Assembly: GCF_009830285.1 (NCBI RefSeq)
Contig: NZ_WUQX01000001.1
Location: forward strand, 3,472,501 to 3,536,500
Length of the DNA stretch: 64,000 nucleotides
Reading direction: 5' to 3'
Origin: Sporofaciens musculi
GTDB lineage: Bacteria > Bacillota > Clostridia > Lachnospirales > Lachnospiraceae
Part shown: positions 47,262 through 57,057 of the stretch, in pieces
Layout: each line of letters starts with the position of its first letter
Position numbering within the stretch: position 1 is the stretch's first letter
Notes under the pieces: generated by a model
The model's input: the letters and a program-made list of their open reading frames with translations, nothing else
What the model was told of the DNA's origin: nothing
Databases searched by the model: none
Position numbers and translations under genes: made by a program

Positions 47262-47290
47262 TTGTGATATAGTTTTAAAAACTATATAAT
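47262..47290 (+). promoter_or_regulatory. promoter with internal palindrome, DUF1836 gene
   Basis: TTGTGA (47262-47267) and TATAAT (47285-47290) are 17 bases apart, close to consensus. A near-perfect palindrome (ATATAGTTTT, a, AAAACTATAT) fills the spacer and the -10, so a repressor bound here would block the promoter. The divergent MATE gene starts about 80 bases away. Confidence 0.75.
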
Positions 47291-47310
47291 AGTTCCATTG
47301 AGGTGATAAT

Positions 47311-47922
47311 ATGACAATTAATACAAAGGACATGTTAAACAGCATTCTCTCCAGTATCTCACGAATTGAGTACGTAAAGCCGGATTCCATTCCCAATATA
47401 GACCTTTATATGGACCAGGTAACTACATTTATGGAGGAACAGCTCTCCTCCTCCAGACGACACAAGGAGGACAAGATTCTGACCAAGACCATGATTAACA
47501 ACTATGCCAAGAATAATCTTCTTCCCCCTCCGGTGAAGAAGAAGTATTCCAAGGAGCATGTTCTTGCGCTGATCTTCATCTACTATTTTAAGAATATCCT
47601 GTCTATCAAGGATATTGAAACCCTGCTCTCCCCCATCACGGAGAAATACTTTGACACAGGTGAAGCCCTTAATATGACCTCCATCTATGAAGAAATCTGT
47701 CAGCTTGAAAAGTCCAGGATTGATGCGCTGCAAAAAGACGTGGCAAGATCTTACCACTGTGCCATGCACAGTTTTGCTGATGAGCCTGAGAAGGAACGTG
47801 ATTACCTGCAGCTCTTCTCCTTCATCTGCTCACTAAGCTTCGATGTATATGTCAAAAAACTCCTGATTGAAAAATTAATCGACAACCTTCCGGAGTCGTC
47901 GCATGAAAAAAAGAAGAAATAA
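47311..47922 (+). CDS. DUF1836 family protein
   Basis: A 203-residue protein. The DUF1836 domain has a winged-helix-like segment (ILTKTMINNYAKNNLLPPPVKKKYSKEHV), which resembles a MerR-type N-terminus, then a helical domain and a lysine-rich end. One of few plus-strand genes here. The palindrome in its own promoter suggests self-regulation and perhaps control of the divergent MATE gene. The molecular function of the family is not established. Confidence 0.9.
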   Translation: MTINTKDMLNSILSSISRIEYVKPDSIPNIDLYMDQVTTFMEEQLSSSRRHKEDKILTKTMINNYAKNNLLPPPVKKKYSKEHVLALIFIYYFKNILSIKDIETLLSPITEKYFDTGEALNMTSIYEEICQLEKSRIDALQKDVARSYHCAMHSFADEPEKERDYLQLFSFICSLSFDVYVKKLLIEKLIDNLPESSHEKKKK

Positions 47923-47958
47923 GGCTTCTACAGTCTTGTTTCTTCTAATCTTTCTATT

Positions 47959-48273
47959 CTATTGACGCGTTCCTACCCCTTCTTCCTCTGAAGCAATACG
48001 AGCAAACACCATATCGTAGCCATCATTGCCATAGTTCAATGAACGGTTCACCCTGCTGATCGTGGCAGTAGAAGCGCCTGTTCTCTCGGCAATCTCAAGG
48101 TAAGTCTTATGATCCCGCAGCATCTTCGCCACCTCGAATCTCTGGGACAGCGACAATAACTCATTAATCGTACAGATATCCTCAAAAAATGTGTAGCACT
48201 CCTCTTTATTCTCCAAGCTTAATATCGCACGGAACAGAAAGTCTACTGCCTCCGTCCTGATCTTCTTACTCAT
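47959..48273 (-). CDS. YerC/YecD family TrpR-related regulator
   Basis: A 104-residue helical DNA-binding protein of the TrpR-like YerC family: EECYTFFEDICTINELLSLSQR, then HTH TYLEIAERTGASTATISRVNR. The family's targets are poorly known. Convergent with the DUF1836 gene and followed upstream by the PHP gene. Confidence 0.93.
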   Translation of the reverse strand: MSKKIRTEAVDFLFRAILSLENKEECYTFFEDICTINELLSLSQRFEVAKMLRDHKTYLEIAERTGASTATISRVNRSLNYGNDGYDMVFARIASEEEGVGTRQ

Positions 48274-48339
48274 ACAACCTTATCTCCTTCACAGCCATCT
48301 CAATTACCTTTATATTTTAGCACACTAAATTCATAAAGT

Positions 48340-49065
48340 CTATACCTTTTTCCTGTGTTTTAGACAAGACTTTAATTTTTCCAGCGAGGTATTGGCAATC
48401 AGCTCATCCGGAAAGTTTACCTCTAAAAGAGCACTGGAGGCATACTGATAATTCGCAATATCTGTATCCACATGGGAATCGCTTCCCAGAACCACCATAG
48501 CCTCCTGTTTCCGGCATTCCCACAGCATATCTCGACAATTCTCCATGGTATTCATACGAAAACTTTCCGGACTCAAGGAGGAATTATTCACCTCCAGCAA
48601 AGTCCCCGTCTTCTTTGCCTCCCTGACTAATATTTCCATATCCACAGGGAACCTTCCATCGTCGGGATGCCCAATAATATCCACATAAGGATTCTGCATC
48701 ACATTCACATAAGCCCGCGTCACCATTTCCCTGGTGCACTCTCCTTTATAGCAGGGAAAATGCATACTGGCGATAGCAATGTCCAGTTCTTTTAAAAGCT
48801 CCTGTGAAAGATCTACCTCTCCTTTTTCATTCAGGATATTAAGCTCCGTTCCCATCAAAAGCTCAATCCCATGCATCTGTCTTGGCACCACCCGCAGATT
48901 TTGGAAATAATATATATGGCAGGTTCCCGGCATCTGTACTGCATGGTCTGTAACCGCAAGTCCTTTAAGCCCCTTGTCCGACGCTGCTGCCGCCATCTCC
49001 TTGATGGTATTGTACGCATGCCCGCTGGCAAGTGTATGGGTATGTGTGTCAATCTCAATTTTCAT
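48340..49065 (-). CDS. PHP-domain phosphoesterase (YcdX-like)
   Basis: A 241-residue metal-dependent hydrolase. It has the four PHP motifs: DTHTHTLASGHAY near the start, VTDHA, a central HFPCY, and IIGHPDDGR, with a C-terminal GSDSHVDTDI. Length and motif order match the YcdX/polymerase-type PHP family. Substrate unknown. Confidence 0.92.
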   Translation of the reverse strand: MKIEIDTHTHTLASGHAYNTIKEMAAAASDKGLKGLAVTDHAVQMPGTCHIYYFQNLRVVPRQMHGIELLMGTELNILNEKGEVDLSQELLKELDIAIASMHFPCYKGECTREMVTRAYVNVMQNPYVDIIGHPDDGRFPVDMEILVREAKKTGTLLEVNNSSLSPESFRMNTMENCRDMLWECRKQEAMVVLGSDSHVDTDIANYQYASSALLEVNFPDELIANTSLEKLKSCLKHRKKV

Positions 49066-49187
49066 AAATATTTGTCCTTCCTTCTCGTCATTTCATTTTG
49101 CACTTGGAAATATTATACAGTATATGTCCGGCTTTTTCTACACAATCTAAAATGAATCTTATATAAACGTAAAAACGGAGGTAAACC

Positions 49188-49385
49188 ATGAAAGAGAAAA
49201 CAAATCAGGAAATCATCGATGAATTCGATTACCTGTCCAACGCAGCCTCATCGCAGGACTGTACCGGACTTATCCCTTCAGAACCCACTTCCACGGAAGA
49301 AGTGGAGGCATATGAAGAACTGTATCATTTTTTACCGCCCCACGGGAGGGCTTCTTCTATTAAGCCTGACGAACGCCTTAAGTAA
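49188..49385 (+). CDS. small hypothetical protein
   Basis: A 65-residue acidic protein (MKEKTNQEIIDEFDYLSNAA) with an excellent ribosome site (ACGGAGGTAAACC). No motif recognised. It lies just before another small unknown gene on the same strand. Confidence 0.6.
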   Translation: MKEKTNQEIIDEFDYLSNAASSQDCTGLIPSEPTSTEEVEAYEELYHFLPPHGRASSIKPDERLK

Positions 49386-49421
49386 TCCCGCATATACTAA
49401 TGAAAAAATGGAGTTTTCATC

Positions 49422-49898
49422 ATGCCTTCTAATAACTTAGTTCCAGTAAACGGCGTTATCCAGAATATCTCTGCATTTGACAACAACTGCTGTATGCTTG
49501 AGGTTACAATACGCAATTCCGATGGAATTACTAATTTTATCGTAAGCCCTGATACTTACGTAATCAGCGAGGTCCGCTTACGAATTGGGATGAACGTCAC
49601 CGCATTCTACGATGCCAATCTTCCCATCCCTCTAATCTTTCCGCCCCGCTACCAGGCTATCTTCATCGGGCGCAGGAACCCGCGTGAAAACATCTATGCT
49701 GGGGAATTCGACGATAACCTGGAATCTCTTGACGGGACATTAAAGCTTACAATCGGACGGTCCACTGAAATCGTAACATCCAACGGACAGCCATACGACT
49801 GCTCTCTTGCAGCACAGATGCTAATTGTATACTACAGCACATCCACCAGAAGTATTCCGGCCCAGACAACGCCGCGGAAGATTATCGTAATCTGTTAA
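49422..49898 (+). CDS. conserved hypothetical protein, 158 residues
   Basis: A mainly beta protein: VPVNGVIQNISAFDNNCCML, then NFIVSPDTYVI, GMNVTAFYDANLPIPLIFPP and a C-terminal TTPRKIIVIC. No signal peptide. I recall similar unnamed Firmicutes proteins with the AFYDANLP motif, resembling an OB-like fold, but no function. The ribosome site is weak, so translation may depend on the upstream small gene. Confidence 0.72.
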   Translation: MPSNNLVPVNGVIQNISAFDNNCCMLEVTIRNSDGITNFIVSPDTYVISEVRLRIGMNVTAFYDANLPIPLIFPPRYQAIFIGRRNPRENIYAGEFDDNLESLDGTLKLTIGRSTEIVTSNGQPYDCSLAAQMLIVYYSTSTRSIPAQTTPRKIIVIC

Positions 49899-49951
49899 AA
49901 AATTTATTTTTTTCTTTCCTTGGCCTTCCAACTGTGTTATAATCATCTCAC

Positions 49952-50024
49952 GGGGCATTAGCGCAGTTGGGAGCGCGCCACACTGGCAGTGTGGAGGCCA
50001 CGGGTTCAAGTCCCGTATGCTCCA
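49952..50024 (+). tRNA. tRNA-Ala (anticodon GGC)
   Basis: The cloverleaf folds fully: acceptor GGGGCAT with ATGCTCC, including the G3-U70 pair that marks alanine tRNAs; D stem GCGC; anticodon stem CCACA/TGTGG with loop CTGGCAG (anticodon GGC); T stem ACGGG/CCCGT. Discriminator A, no encoded CCA. TATAAT at 49938-49943 is a likely -10. Its 3' end is the probable prophage attachment site. Confidence 0.95.
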
Positions 50025-50089
50025 CTTCAGAACCCTTGATTTTACTGACTTTGCGGCACATGGGTAATCAAAAGGTAATCAGACACATG
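50025..50089. other. probable attachment junction and integrase arm sites
   Basis: The tRNA 3' end is followed by CTTCAGAACCCTTGATTTTA, which looks like the left half of a tRNA terminator with no matching right half, as if cut by integration. Beyond it GGTAATCA repeats at 50063-50070 and 50074-50081 and CACATG at 50057-50062 and 50084-50089, in the style of arm-type integrase sites. The core cannot be fixed without the other end. Confidence 0.5.
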
Positions 50090-51389
50090 TTCGATTATTC
50101 TGCATATTGATTTGAAATTCGGGAATACTGTTTAGTATTTCCGCTTTCTTTTCATTAGTCTTTCTATTTCGGCCATAATATTTGTTTGTGCATTTGATAT
50201 CAGTATGCCCCATCAGATCAATAATAACTTTTTCTGATACATGATTATCTAATAGAATACTTGCATATGTTTTTCTGATTTTATGCGGAGAACGTCTTGG
50301 AATTCCTATTTGGTCGCAAATATGATATAACCTTTTCCTAAATGAGTATGTTTTTGTCCTGTTTCCATCTTTTTCAAACATATATTCCCCAAATGGATTC
50401 ATATAACGTATTTTCCGAACAATCCATTTACATTGTGGTGGAAGAACCACTTCACGGATTCCAGCTTCGGTCTTAGGCGATTCCTTAATTTCATATACAT
50501 ATTTGTCTGTATCATCCTTAAATCTTGTTTCTGTACGTTGTATCTGAATAGAACTACCATCATAATCTTCCCATTTCAACACTGCCAATTCTCCTACTCG
50601 GATTCCTGTAAAAAGCATGAGCAATAGACCAAGATTAGTCAGATCCAGTTTTTCCATTAGACATTTTTCAAGTTTTTCAAATTCTTCATCATCGAAGACC
50701 TCTTCACGATCCGCTTTTCGACTGCTTTTAAATATCTTTCTGGATATATCCATATTGTTTATTACTTCTGTGATTCCAAACTGAACATACTTTTTCTTTC
50801 TAGCTCTTTTAAAAATGCCATATATGATAGTCCTTAAATTAGAATATCCCTTTTGTGTCAGATTGAATTGTGTAATGCAGTCTATTATAAAGTCTTCTAT
50901 CTCATCTTCTGTAACAGATTTAATCTTTCGCTCTCCAAATATCTGAAAATACCGCTCAAAATCAATCTTGTATCTCTCATATGTAGGTTCTTTTATTTCG
51001 CCTGTTTCCAGCTTACGGTCAATCCATTCTTTAAAAACATCTTTAACCGCTGGATTTTCCATTTCAGCTTTCCAAAACGAAATTACGACATCCTCAACTG
51101 CTTTCTGGGTATTCCTCTTTATCATTTTTCTTCCAGATTCTTTATCCGGAATATATGTTCTCCATTTACCATCCTTTCCTTGACCAATTTTATATGGATG
51201 TTTCTCTAATAATTCCTTTCTCTTAGCCATCTCTATTTTTTCTTGCACGTATGATAGGTCAATTATATTATTTTCCAGCGCATACTGCAAGATTTCTTTC
51301 TCATTTAATTTCTCTATAGTAACTTCATCTCCTACTTTATATATAATTATGGGCTTGCCAGTCGTGCCGATAAGCCTCGGATTATTCAA
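50079..51389 (-). CDS. tyrosine-family site-specific integrase
   Basis: A 436-residue phage integrase. It has an N-terminal region (GKPIIIYKVGDEVTIEKLNE), an arm-binding AP2-like segment (GKDGKWRTYIPDKESGRKM), a core-binding domain, and the catalytic domain with Arg in FTGIRVGELAVL, HKIRKTYASIL, LMGHTDIK and the tyrosine in NKYYGRN. The start is uncertain: TTG at 51389 has no good ribosome site and lies against a hairpin (51394-51420). It ends 55 bases from tRNA-Ala. Confidence 0.93.
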   Translation of the reverse strand: MNNPRLIGTTGKPIIIYKVGDEVTIEKLNEKEILQYALENNIIDLSYVQEKIEMAKRKELLEKHPYKIGQGKDGKWRTYIPDKESGRKMIKRNTQKAVEDVVISFWKAEMENPAVKDVFKEWIDRKLETGEIKEPTYERYKIDFERYFQIFGERKIKSVTEDEIEDFIIDCITQFNLTQKGYSNLRTIIYGIFKRARKKKYVQFGITEVINNMDISRKIFKSSRKADREEVFDDEEFEKLEKCLMEKLDLTNLGLLLMLFTGIRVGELAVLKWEDYDGSSIQIQRTETRFKDDTDKYVYEIKESPKTEAGIREVVLPPQCKWIVRKIRYMNPFGEYMFEKDGNRTKTYSFRKRLYHICDQIGIPRRSPHKIRKTYASILLDNHVSEKVIIDLMGHTDIKCTNKYYGRNRKTNEKKAEILNSIPEFQINMQNNRTCV

Positions 51390-51393
51390 AAAT

Positions 51394-51420
51394 GGCAGTA
51401 GACTACTATTGCCTACTGCC
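51394..51420 (-). promoter_or_regulatory. hairpin directly upstream of the integrase start
   Basis: GGCAGTAG and CTACTGCC are perfect 8-bp arms with an 11-base loop; on the minus strand ATTTTTG follows. It could be a weak terminator or a translational block for the integrase. The interval 51421-51588 shows no gene. Confidence 0.5.
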
Positions 51421-51588
51421 TATACAAATTCAAAATGTCGGCACTGCTTACTATGCAAGACCGACATACTACTAAAATTATATGGTTACGTTACTATTTT
51501 TTGGTTCTCTATCTCAAATCCTATTTCTAAAGTTCTCTTTCTTTCCTAAGCGTTTACAACTGTTTACAGGCTCTTAATTTCCCAAATT

Positions 51589-51846
51589 CTAAATCGTCTC
51601 GAAGGTCTTCTTAATACTTCTCATATCTTTCATCAATTCAGTATATTTCGCTTTTTCAGCTTTCAAATCGTCTAATGCGTCCTGCCATTGTTTCTTGATT
51701 CCCTCTAATTCAGAAATTAGTTCATCCACTCTCTTGTTTTTAGATTCATCGGCAGATTTGGCATTCTTCATCTTTAGTGCATCCAGTTCTTCCTGTAATT
51801 TTGCATTTCTCTTTCTTAATACTTCGATTGTCTTTTCCTGTGTCAT
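51589..51846 (-). CDS. small coiled-coil phage protein
   Basis: An 85-residue protein that is coiled coil almost throughout (TIEVLRKRNAKLQEELDALK, then ISELEGIKKQWQDALDD). It has no membrane segment. It lies between the tape-measure gene and the integrase. Function unknown. Confidence 0.7.
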   Translation of the reverse strand: MTQEKTIEVLRKRNAKLQEELDALKMKNAKSADESKNKRVDELISELEGIKKQWQDALDDLKAEKAKYTELMKDMRSIKKTFETI

Positions 51847-52008
51847 ATATATTATACCTCCAAATATTGTCTGTCTTTTTTGATGATTATTCAGTTTTTA
51901 CTATCTTTTTTGATGAATTGTTGTCGTGTTACTACATAAAAGGGTAGAGAAAACTAATTTTCAATGCCCTTTGTTATACCTTTACTTAGAAGAACGAAAC
52001 CACTCTCT

Positions 52009-55000
52009 CTAAATTTGGATACTAAATTTCTCAAAAGAGCTACGCAACCCCCCTGATATTGGGTTCAATGCTATAATCTGTACCAACTTTTCAAATTTAC
52101 GGTCTTTCCGCATTTGCCTAAGAAAATCATTGTAATCTTGTACGTGGTCAACATTCACATTAAACTGTATCTCATTCTGAATAGTAGTAGCAGGTTTCTC
52201 ATGTATTACAGGCTGCAGATTCTCAGCCGATGGGGCATTAGGATGGAACCTGTTGATAAACTCTCCAGGACGGTTTCCCAAATCCCAAATGTTTTTCGCT
52301 GCGGCACTATTATAGATCTGGTCGCCACGGTGTACTCTGGTAAGGATTGCACCATCTGACTTTCTAATCACTGTCTCAGGCTGATGATTCTCATTCGTCC
52401 ATGCCCATTGGTCTTTATCTACGCTTTCCGTACCACTCTTATATCCTTTAAGCTGATTAAGACTTACCCATCCAAGATCTCCTGAGCCTAGCCTAGAACC
52501 TCTTGAAATATGATATGGTTTCGTTGCCCAAGATTTATTATTTATCTTTGTGATATATACAGTTTGACCTAACATCTGGCTTCCGTTAGGATTCAATCCA
52601 TCAGAACTATAAAAATATTTCCCGCTTGCAAATGTAACCGCATCACCAACTCTTGGGACACCATCACCGCCGCCATTAGAATAAGATGGTCTTACACTTG
52701 GAGCTGATGGTGTGGAAATGGATGGTCTGGAGGTCTGTTCTGTTTGTTGCTTATTTGCATTGTCAATGTTTGTCTTTGCCTGTTCATTTGAAGCGTTTAC
52801 GGCTTGCTGGATAAGATTTTTTAGATCATTAATTGCTGTCTGTACACCAGTGAGAGAGGATGTAAACTTATCACCATAAGTGGTGATGACACCAGTAATT
52901 TTATTCGTGCTGTCTGTCCATACCGTTGTCATGGTATCTGTCAGCTTATAACCAACACTTTCAGCTTCAGAAACGAGGGTATCACGAATAGCAGATGCTT
53001 CAGAGTTGACATTTCCGATTACATCCATAATCAGAAGATCAATATTATCAAGTCTTAAATTCAAAACAGTTTCATATTCTGTATACAGTTCATCCAGAAG
53101 TTTCCTCTGTTCTGCAATCGCTTTCTTATACTGTGTCTCTTCCAAATCGGTTTTGAGTTCATTCAGTTCATTCTTTAGTTCCTGACGGGTAGCAGCACCT
53201 TCTTCGGAATCATCACCTTGGAATGATAAAAACTGCTTTTCAACCTCATTGATTTTCTTTTGTTTTTCAGCAATTTCTTTCTGATAGTCGTACATGTCTT
53301 TCTGTGCATCCATCATGTCATTGTACTTATTAATGAGGTCTTGCAAAGATTCTAGCTGTTTATTAATTCCATCTTCAACAAGATCTTTAATTGCTTCTTT
53401 TTCATCCTCGGCTGCAAGGATGGATTCCTGCTGTAATTCCAGCAATTCCTTCCTGCGGTCAACTAAGGTCTGGTTGTATGGGTCTTTTGCCAACTCAGAT
53501 TGGATTTTCTCCATCTCTTTGCGGTATTCATCAGCCTGGGACATGTAAGTATTGTAATTGACCCCATGCAGCCCCATGGTTGCCTTCCCTTTATCCGTAA
53601 TAATTCCTTTATCATCGAATAGTTTGTTGGATGAAAGTAACTTCACCAGGAAATCAGATTCATCCGTAATGCCGGAGATACGGTCTTGTATCTTGTCAAA
53701 GATTTCCCACTCGATATCACGGATGGAATTGCCAAATTCTATCAGGCTTGTATTCGCTTCCTGGATAGCTTCATTTACGCCGTTGATTTCACTTTGGAAC
53801 TCATACCATTGTTCAGAACCTTCCTCGATATTGCCATTTGTGATTGCGTCATTCATGGAATTGATTAAGTCCTGGCGTTCTTTTGTTAAATCCTCCAGCT
53901 TGTTTAATTCGTTAGAAATTAGAGCATCGTAATACTTTGTGCTGATGATATATCCCTGTGCTTCAGTCTGGTCAATGTAACCTTCAAGGATATTCTGCCT
54001 GTGTTCAAGCTGACCAAGGATACCGTCATATAGGGTGACTACGTTATCAAATGCTTCTGTATAGAGATCCCTTACGGATTCTTTTAATTCCTCAACTGCG
54101 TCACGGCAGTCAAGGGCTTTTTCATACCACTGTTGATATTCTTTGATATTCTCAGCAAGTGTTTCATCGGTAATCGTACTGATGTCAATCGCGCCGTTTC
54201 TTACCTGACTCTTATAATTTTCGGATAAGGATACGGAATTTGCTTGTTGGATATATCGGTCATATCCGGCTTGCTGGGTTGAGATTTCTTCTGTGATACT
54301 TGAAATTTGGTTTCGGAGTGCCGTGTTCCTTTTGGAGAAGGTGTTATAAGCACTCCCGGCTACTCGTTCGAGATTCTTGATCTGACGCTCGATGCGGTCA
54401 ATCTTCATCTCAATATAGTCAATGGTTTCTTTGAATTCTTCTGCCTTTTCGGATGTATCGGATGAATTGGAGGAAGATTTGGAAGAGTTGGATTTGGTGG
54501 ATGAAGAGGGTTTTGAGGATGGTTTCTTTTTGGAGGAACCCGTATTATTTGTAACTGCACTTGGCAACCTCCATCCATTAGCATATGCATTTCCTAATGT
54601 TCCCTCTGCATAAGCCCTTGCATGACCATTTGTTTTTCCTGTATTTAATAAATCTCTGGTCTGTTCAGCGGTTAATACAATGTCGCCTTTCTTGAGGCTC
54701 TGTACATGCATACCTCCTGGTAATAACATCCATTTCCCGTTTCTAATGATGGATTCGGTACCCAATTCATTAACTAATGCTTCTTCATCTTGCGATAAAG
54801 AAATCTTACCATCAGAATAAGCGGGTTTATAGTTGATTACATTATATCCTGTACCATTGGCATGGGCGGGTAGGAGAGTACCGCTGGCTTTTGAACCGCC
54901 GATTGACTTACCAATATTAGCAACTGTGCTTGCAATACCGCCAGCATTTACAGATGAAAAATCAGCTTTGTATACCACTCTACCTTGGAGGGTAGGGGCA

Positions 55001-57057
55001 GAACTTGGGAAAGAGCCACTATAATTTGCCTTTCCATTTATAGACGGTGCAGTTTCTGGGTGTTTTCCAAGAGTAAAATCTGCTTCACCTTCTGCATTTG
55101 GTACTTCTTCTGGTGATTCCCCCAGTATATAATTAACTGTTCCATCTTGATTTAGCATCGGCAATACTTGTGTCTGAACACCATCTACATTAGCAGTATA
55201 TGTAAGAGTGCCATCTTCATTTTTTAGAACTTGGATTTCTGATTCTACCCCACTTACATCCGCCCTGAAAGTAATTGTACTGCCAGCAGAAAGTTCATTT
55301 ATCTTTGATTCTATTTCACCAGCTTGAAATTCACCATCAACCTTAAGATGTATGGGCTTTGATAGGGATTCCCAATTTACGTCAACTAAATCGCCAATTT
55401 CATCTTTTGCCAGACCAGTAGATTGAGAGATTTTTTCTACAACATCGTCAATTTGTTTTGAACCTAAAAATTCTTCCCAATTAACCGCCTGTCCACTAGA
55501 AAATGCTTCTAAATAAGCGGATTGCAAATCTAAAATTGCAGACTGTTGGAGTTGGATTTCTCGTCGTTCATCTTCGCCTAATTTCTTATGTTCGGATTTC
55601 AGCTTTTGAGACAAACCATCTAATTTTTCTAATGATTTCTGATATCCAGAATCTTCAGTAGCACCAGACAAACCATCTTGGGAAGATAATTTATCCCGGA
55701 GGCTTCTTTTCTTACTGTTTAATGAACCCCATTCTTTTGTATCTCCACCAGTAAAATCAATATCATTTTGTAATTCTTCAATCTCAGACCTAATACTTGC
55801 AAGGTCATACTGGAATTCGATCTTTACAATCTGGTCTTCCGTGAGAGTGGATAAATCAGCTTGATATCCAGCAAGTTCACTGTCCCAGTTTTCAATAAGG
55901 TCACTAAGTTTCTTTTTTGACTCGCCTTCCTCCATGGAATCACGGAGACTCTTAATCCCTTCCAGTGCGTTCTCATATCTTTTAAGACCTTCCCCACTGA
56001 ACATGACATCATCAAACTCAGCACCGTAAGATTCAAGGTTGCGCATGGCAACTTCAGCAGCTTCAACACTAATCCCTAATTCCTTTGCAGCTTTGGCACT
56101 AGTTTCAAATTCCCAAGTAATATCATCACCTGCTTTAGAAGCAAGTCCTTTATCAATCAAATCATTAGTAAAGTTTCTTGCGCTGGTGATTGGATTTTCA
56201 GAATCGAAATACCTCTTTACCTTTTCACGGGCATTCTCCCATGCAGCAACATAAGCATCAGCATCATATTTAAATCCTTCTGCGTCTGGATTAATGATAT
56301 CTGGTGATATGAATTGTACAGCAGATTTAAAATCGTCTGTTCCAATCTTACCTGTGTTTTTATATATGTCCTCAGCCTGTTTTAAGTATTCAGACATGGA
56401 ATTCCAGTCAGCGTCCTTATTCTCGGATTCAAATGCAGCCTTTACGCCGTCTACAGAACCGTCAATAGAGTTAATGGCTTGCTGTGCTTCTTCGGCAGAT
56501 TGCACCAGTCCACTAAAGTAATCATCAAATACAGCTTTTTTACCGTCCCCAGTGATACCGAGGTCATTAAGGGTAATACCCATTTCATGAAGTGTGTCAG
56601 TTGCGCCCTTACCCGATTTGGCTGCTTCTAAGAGCTGTTCTTTGAGATTATTTGAGACTTTGGAACCGTTGAAGTAGGATTCAATTTGTTTTACTTGCTT
56701 TTCGATTGGAGAGAGATTAAAGTTATTTATTAAGTCATTTAGTTCAAGGTTTTCTTTGACTTCTTTCTCAAACCCTTTCAGTATTTCGCCAGTCTGTTTG
56801 TCATAAAAGTTCTCTGATTCAGCGTTTAATTCTGCAAGAAGTTCTGTGGCTTCTGACTTATATTTTTCCAAGGATTCTCTGGCAGAATCAAACTGACCTT
56901 CATAAAGTTTTCGGTTTTTCTTGGAAAGTTTATCATCTGCCAGTTTCTCTTGCGCATCTTCAATCCTCTTTTGTGCCTCCTCCATTTCCGCTACAAGTTC
57001 TTTTATGTACTCTTTTCGGTTTATGGATTTAGAAATATCAATACCGTTCCTGTCCAT
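52009..57057 (-). CDS. phage tail tape-measure protein, C-terminal part (after frameshift)
   Basis: 1682 residues from the first ATG, but the frame is open back to about 57552 and continues the protein at 57483-59219. The middle is long coiled coil and helix. A Ser-rich segment lies near residue 840. Near the C-terminus is an SH3-like segment (VGDAVTFASGKYFYS, NNKSWATKPYHI) and VIRKSDGAILTRVHRGDQ, both usual in tape-measure proteins. The rejoined protein is about 2,400 residues, implying a long tail. Confidence 0.88.
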   Translation of the reverse strand: MDRNGIDISKSINRKEYIKELVAEMEEAQKRIEDAQEKLADDKLSKKNRKLYEGQFDSARESLEKYKSEATELLAELNAESENFYDKQTGEILKGFEKEVKENLELNDLINNFNLSPIEKQVKQIESYFNGSKVSNNLKEQLLEAAKSGKGATDTLHEMGITLNDLGITGDGKKAVFDDYFSGLVQSAEEAQQAINSIDGSVDGVKAAFESENKDADWNSMSEYLKQAEDIYKNTGKIGTDDFKSAVQFISPDIINPDAEGFKYDADAYVAAWENAREKVKRYFDSENPITSARNFTNDLIDKGLASKAGDDITWEFETSAKAAKELGISVEAAEVAMRNLESYGAEFDDVMFSGEGLKRYENALEGIKSLRDSMEEGESKKKLSDLIENWDSELAGYQADLSTLTEDQIVKIEFQYDLASIRSEIEELQNDIDFTGGDTKEWGSLNSKKRSLRDKLSSQDGLSGATEDSGYQKSLEKLDGLSQKLKSEHKKLGEDERREIQLQQSAILDLQSAYLEAFSSGQAVNWEEFLGSKQIDDVVEKISQSTGLAKDEIGDLVDVNWESLSKPIHLKVDGEFQAGEIESKINELSAGSTITFRADVSGVESEIQVLKNEDGTLTYTANVDGVQTQVLPMLNQDGTVNYILGESPEEVPNAEGEADFTLGKHPETAPSINGKANYSGSFPSSAPTLQGRVVYKADFSSVNAGGIASTVANIGKSIGGSKASGTLLPAHANGTGYNVINYKPAYSDGKISLSQDEEALVNELGTESIIRNGKWMLLPGGMHVQSLKKGDIVLTAEQTRDLLNTGKTNGHARAYAEGTLGNAYANGWRLPSAVTNNTGSSKKKPSSKPSSSTKSNSSKSSSNSSDTSEKAEEFKETIDYIEMKIDRIERQIKNLERVAGSAYNTFSKRNTALRNQISSITEEISTQQAGYDRYIQQANSVSLSENYKSQVRNGAIDISTITDETLAENIKEYQQWYEKALDCRDAVEELKESVRDLYTEAFDNVVTLYDGILGQLEHRQNILEGYIDQTEAQGYIISTKYYDALISNELNKLEDLTKERQDLINSMNDAITNGNIEEGSEQWYEFQSEINGVNEAIQEANTSLIEFGNSIRDIEWEIFDKIQDRISGITDESDFLVKLLSSNKLFDDKGIITDKGKATMGLHGVNYNTYMSQADEYRKEMEKIQSELAKDPYNQTLVDRRKELLELQQESILAAEDEKEAIKDLVEDGINKQLESLQDLINKYNDMMDAQKDMYDYQKEIAEKQKKINEVEKQFLSFQGDDSEEGAATRQELKNELNELKTDLEETQYKKAIAEQRKLLDELYTEYETVLNLRLDNIDLLIMDVIGNVNSEASAIRDTLVSEAESVGYKLTDTMTTVWTDSTNKITGVITTYGDKFTSSLTGVQTAINDLKNLIQQAVNASNEQAKTNIDNANKQQTEQTSRPSISTPSAPSVRPSYSNGGGDGVPRVGDAVTFASGKYFYSSDGLNPNGSQMLGQTVYITKINNKSWATKPYHISRGSRLGSGDLGWVSLNQLKGYKSGTESVDKDQWAWTNENHQPETVIRKSDGAILTRVHRGDQIYNSAAAKNIWDLGNRPGEFINRFHPNAPSAENLQPVIHEKPATTIQNEIQFNVNVDHVQDYNDFLRQMRKDRKFEKLVQIIALNPISGGLRSSFEKFSIQI

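Noticed and set aside
51394..51420. Hairpin upstream of the integrase as a phage attachment core
   Set aside because: It is 1.4 kb from the tRNA and has no copy there; a regulatory hairpin is more likely.
54405..54590. Pro/His-rich minus-strand frame
   Set aside because: A shadow of the Ser-rich stretch of the tape-measure protein.
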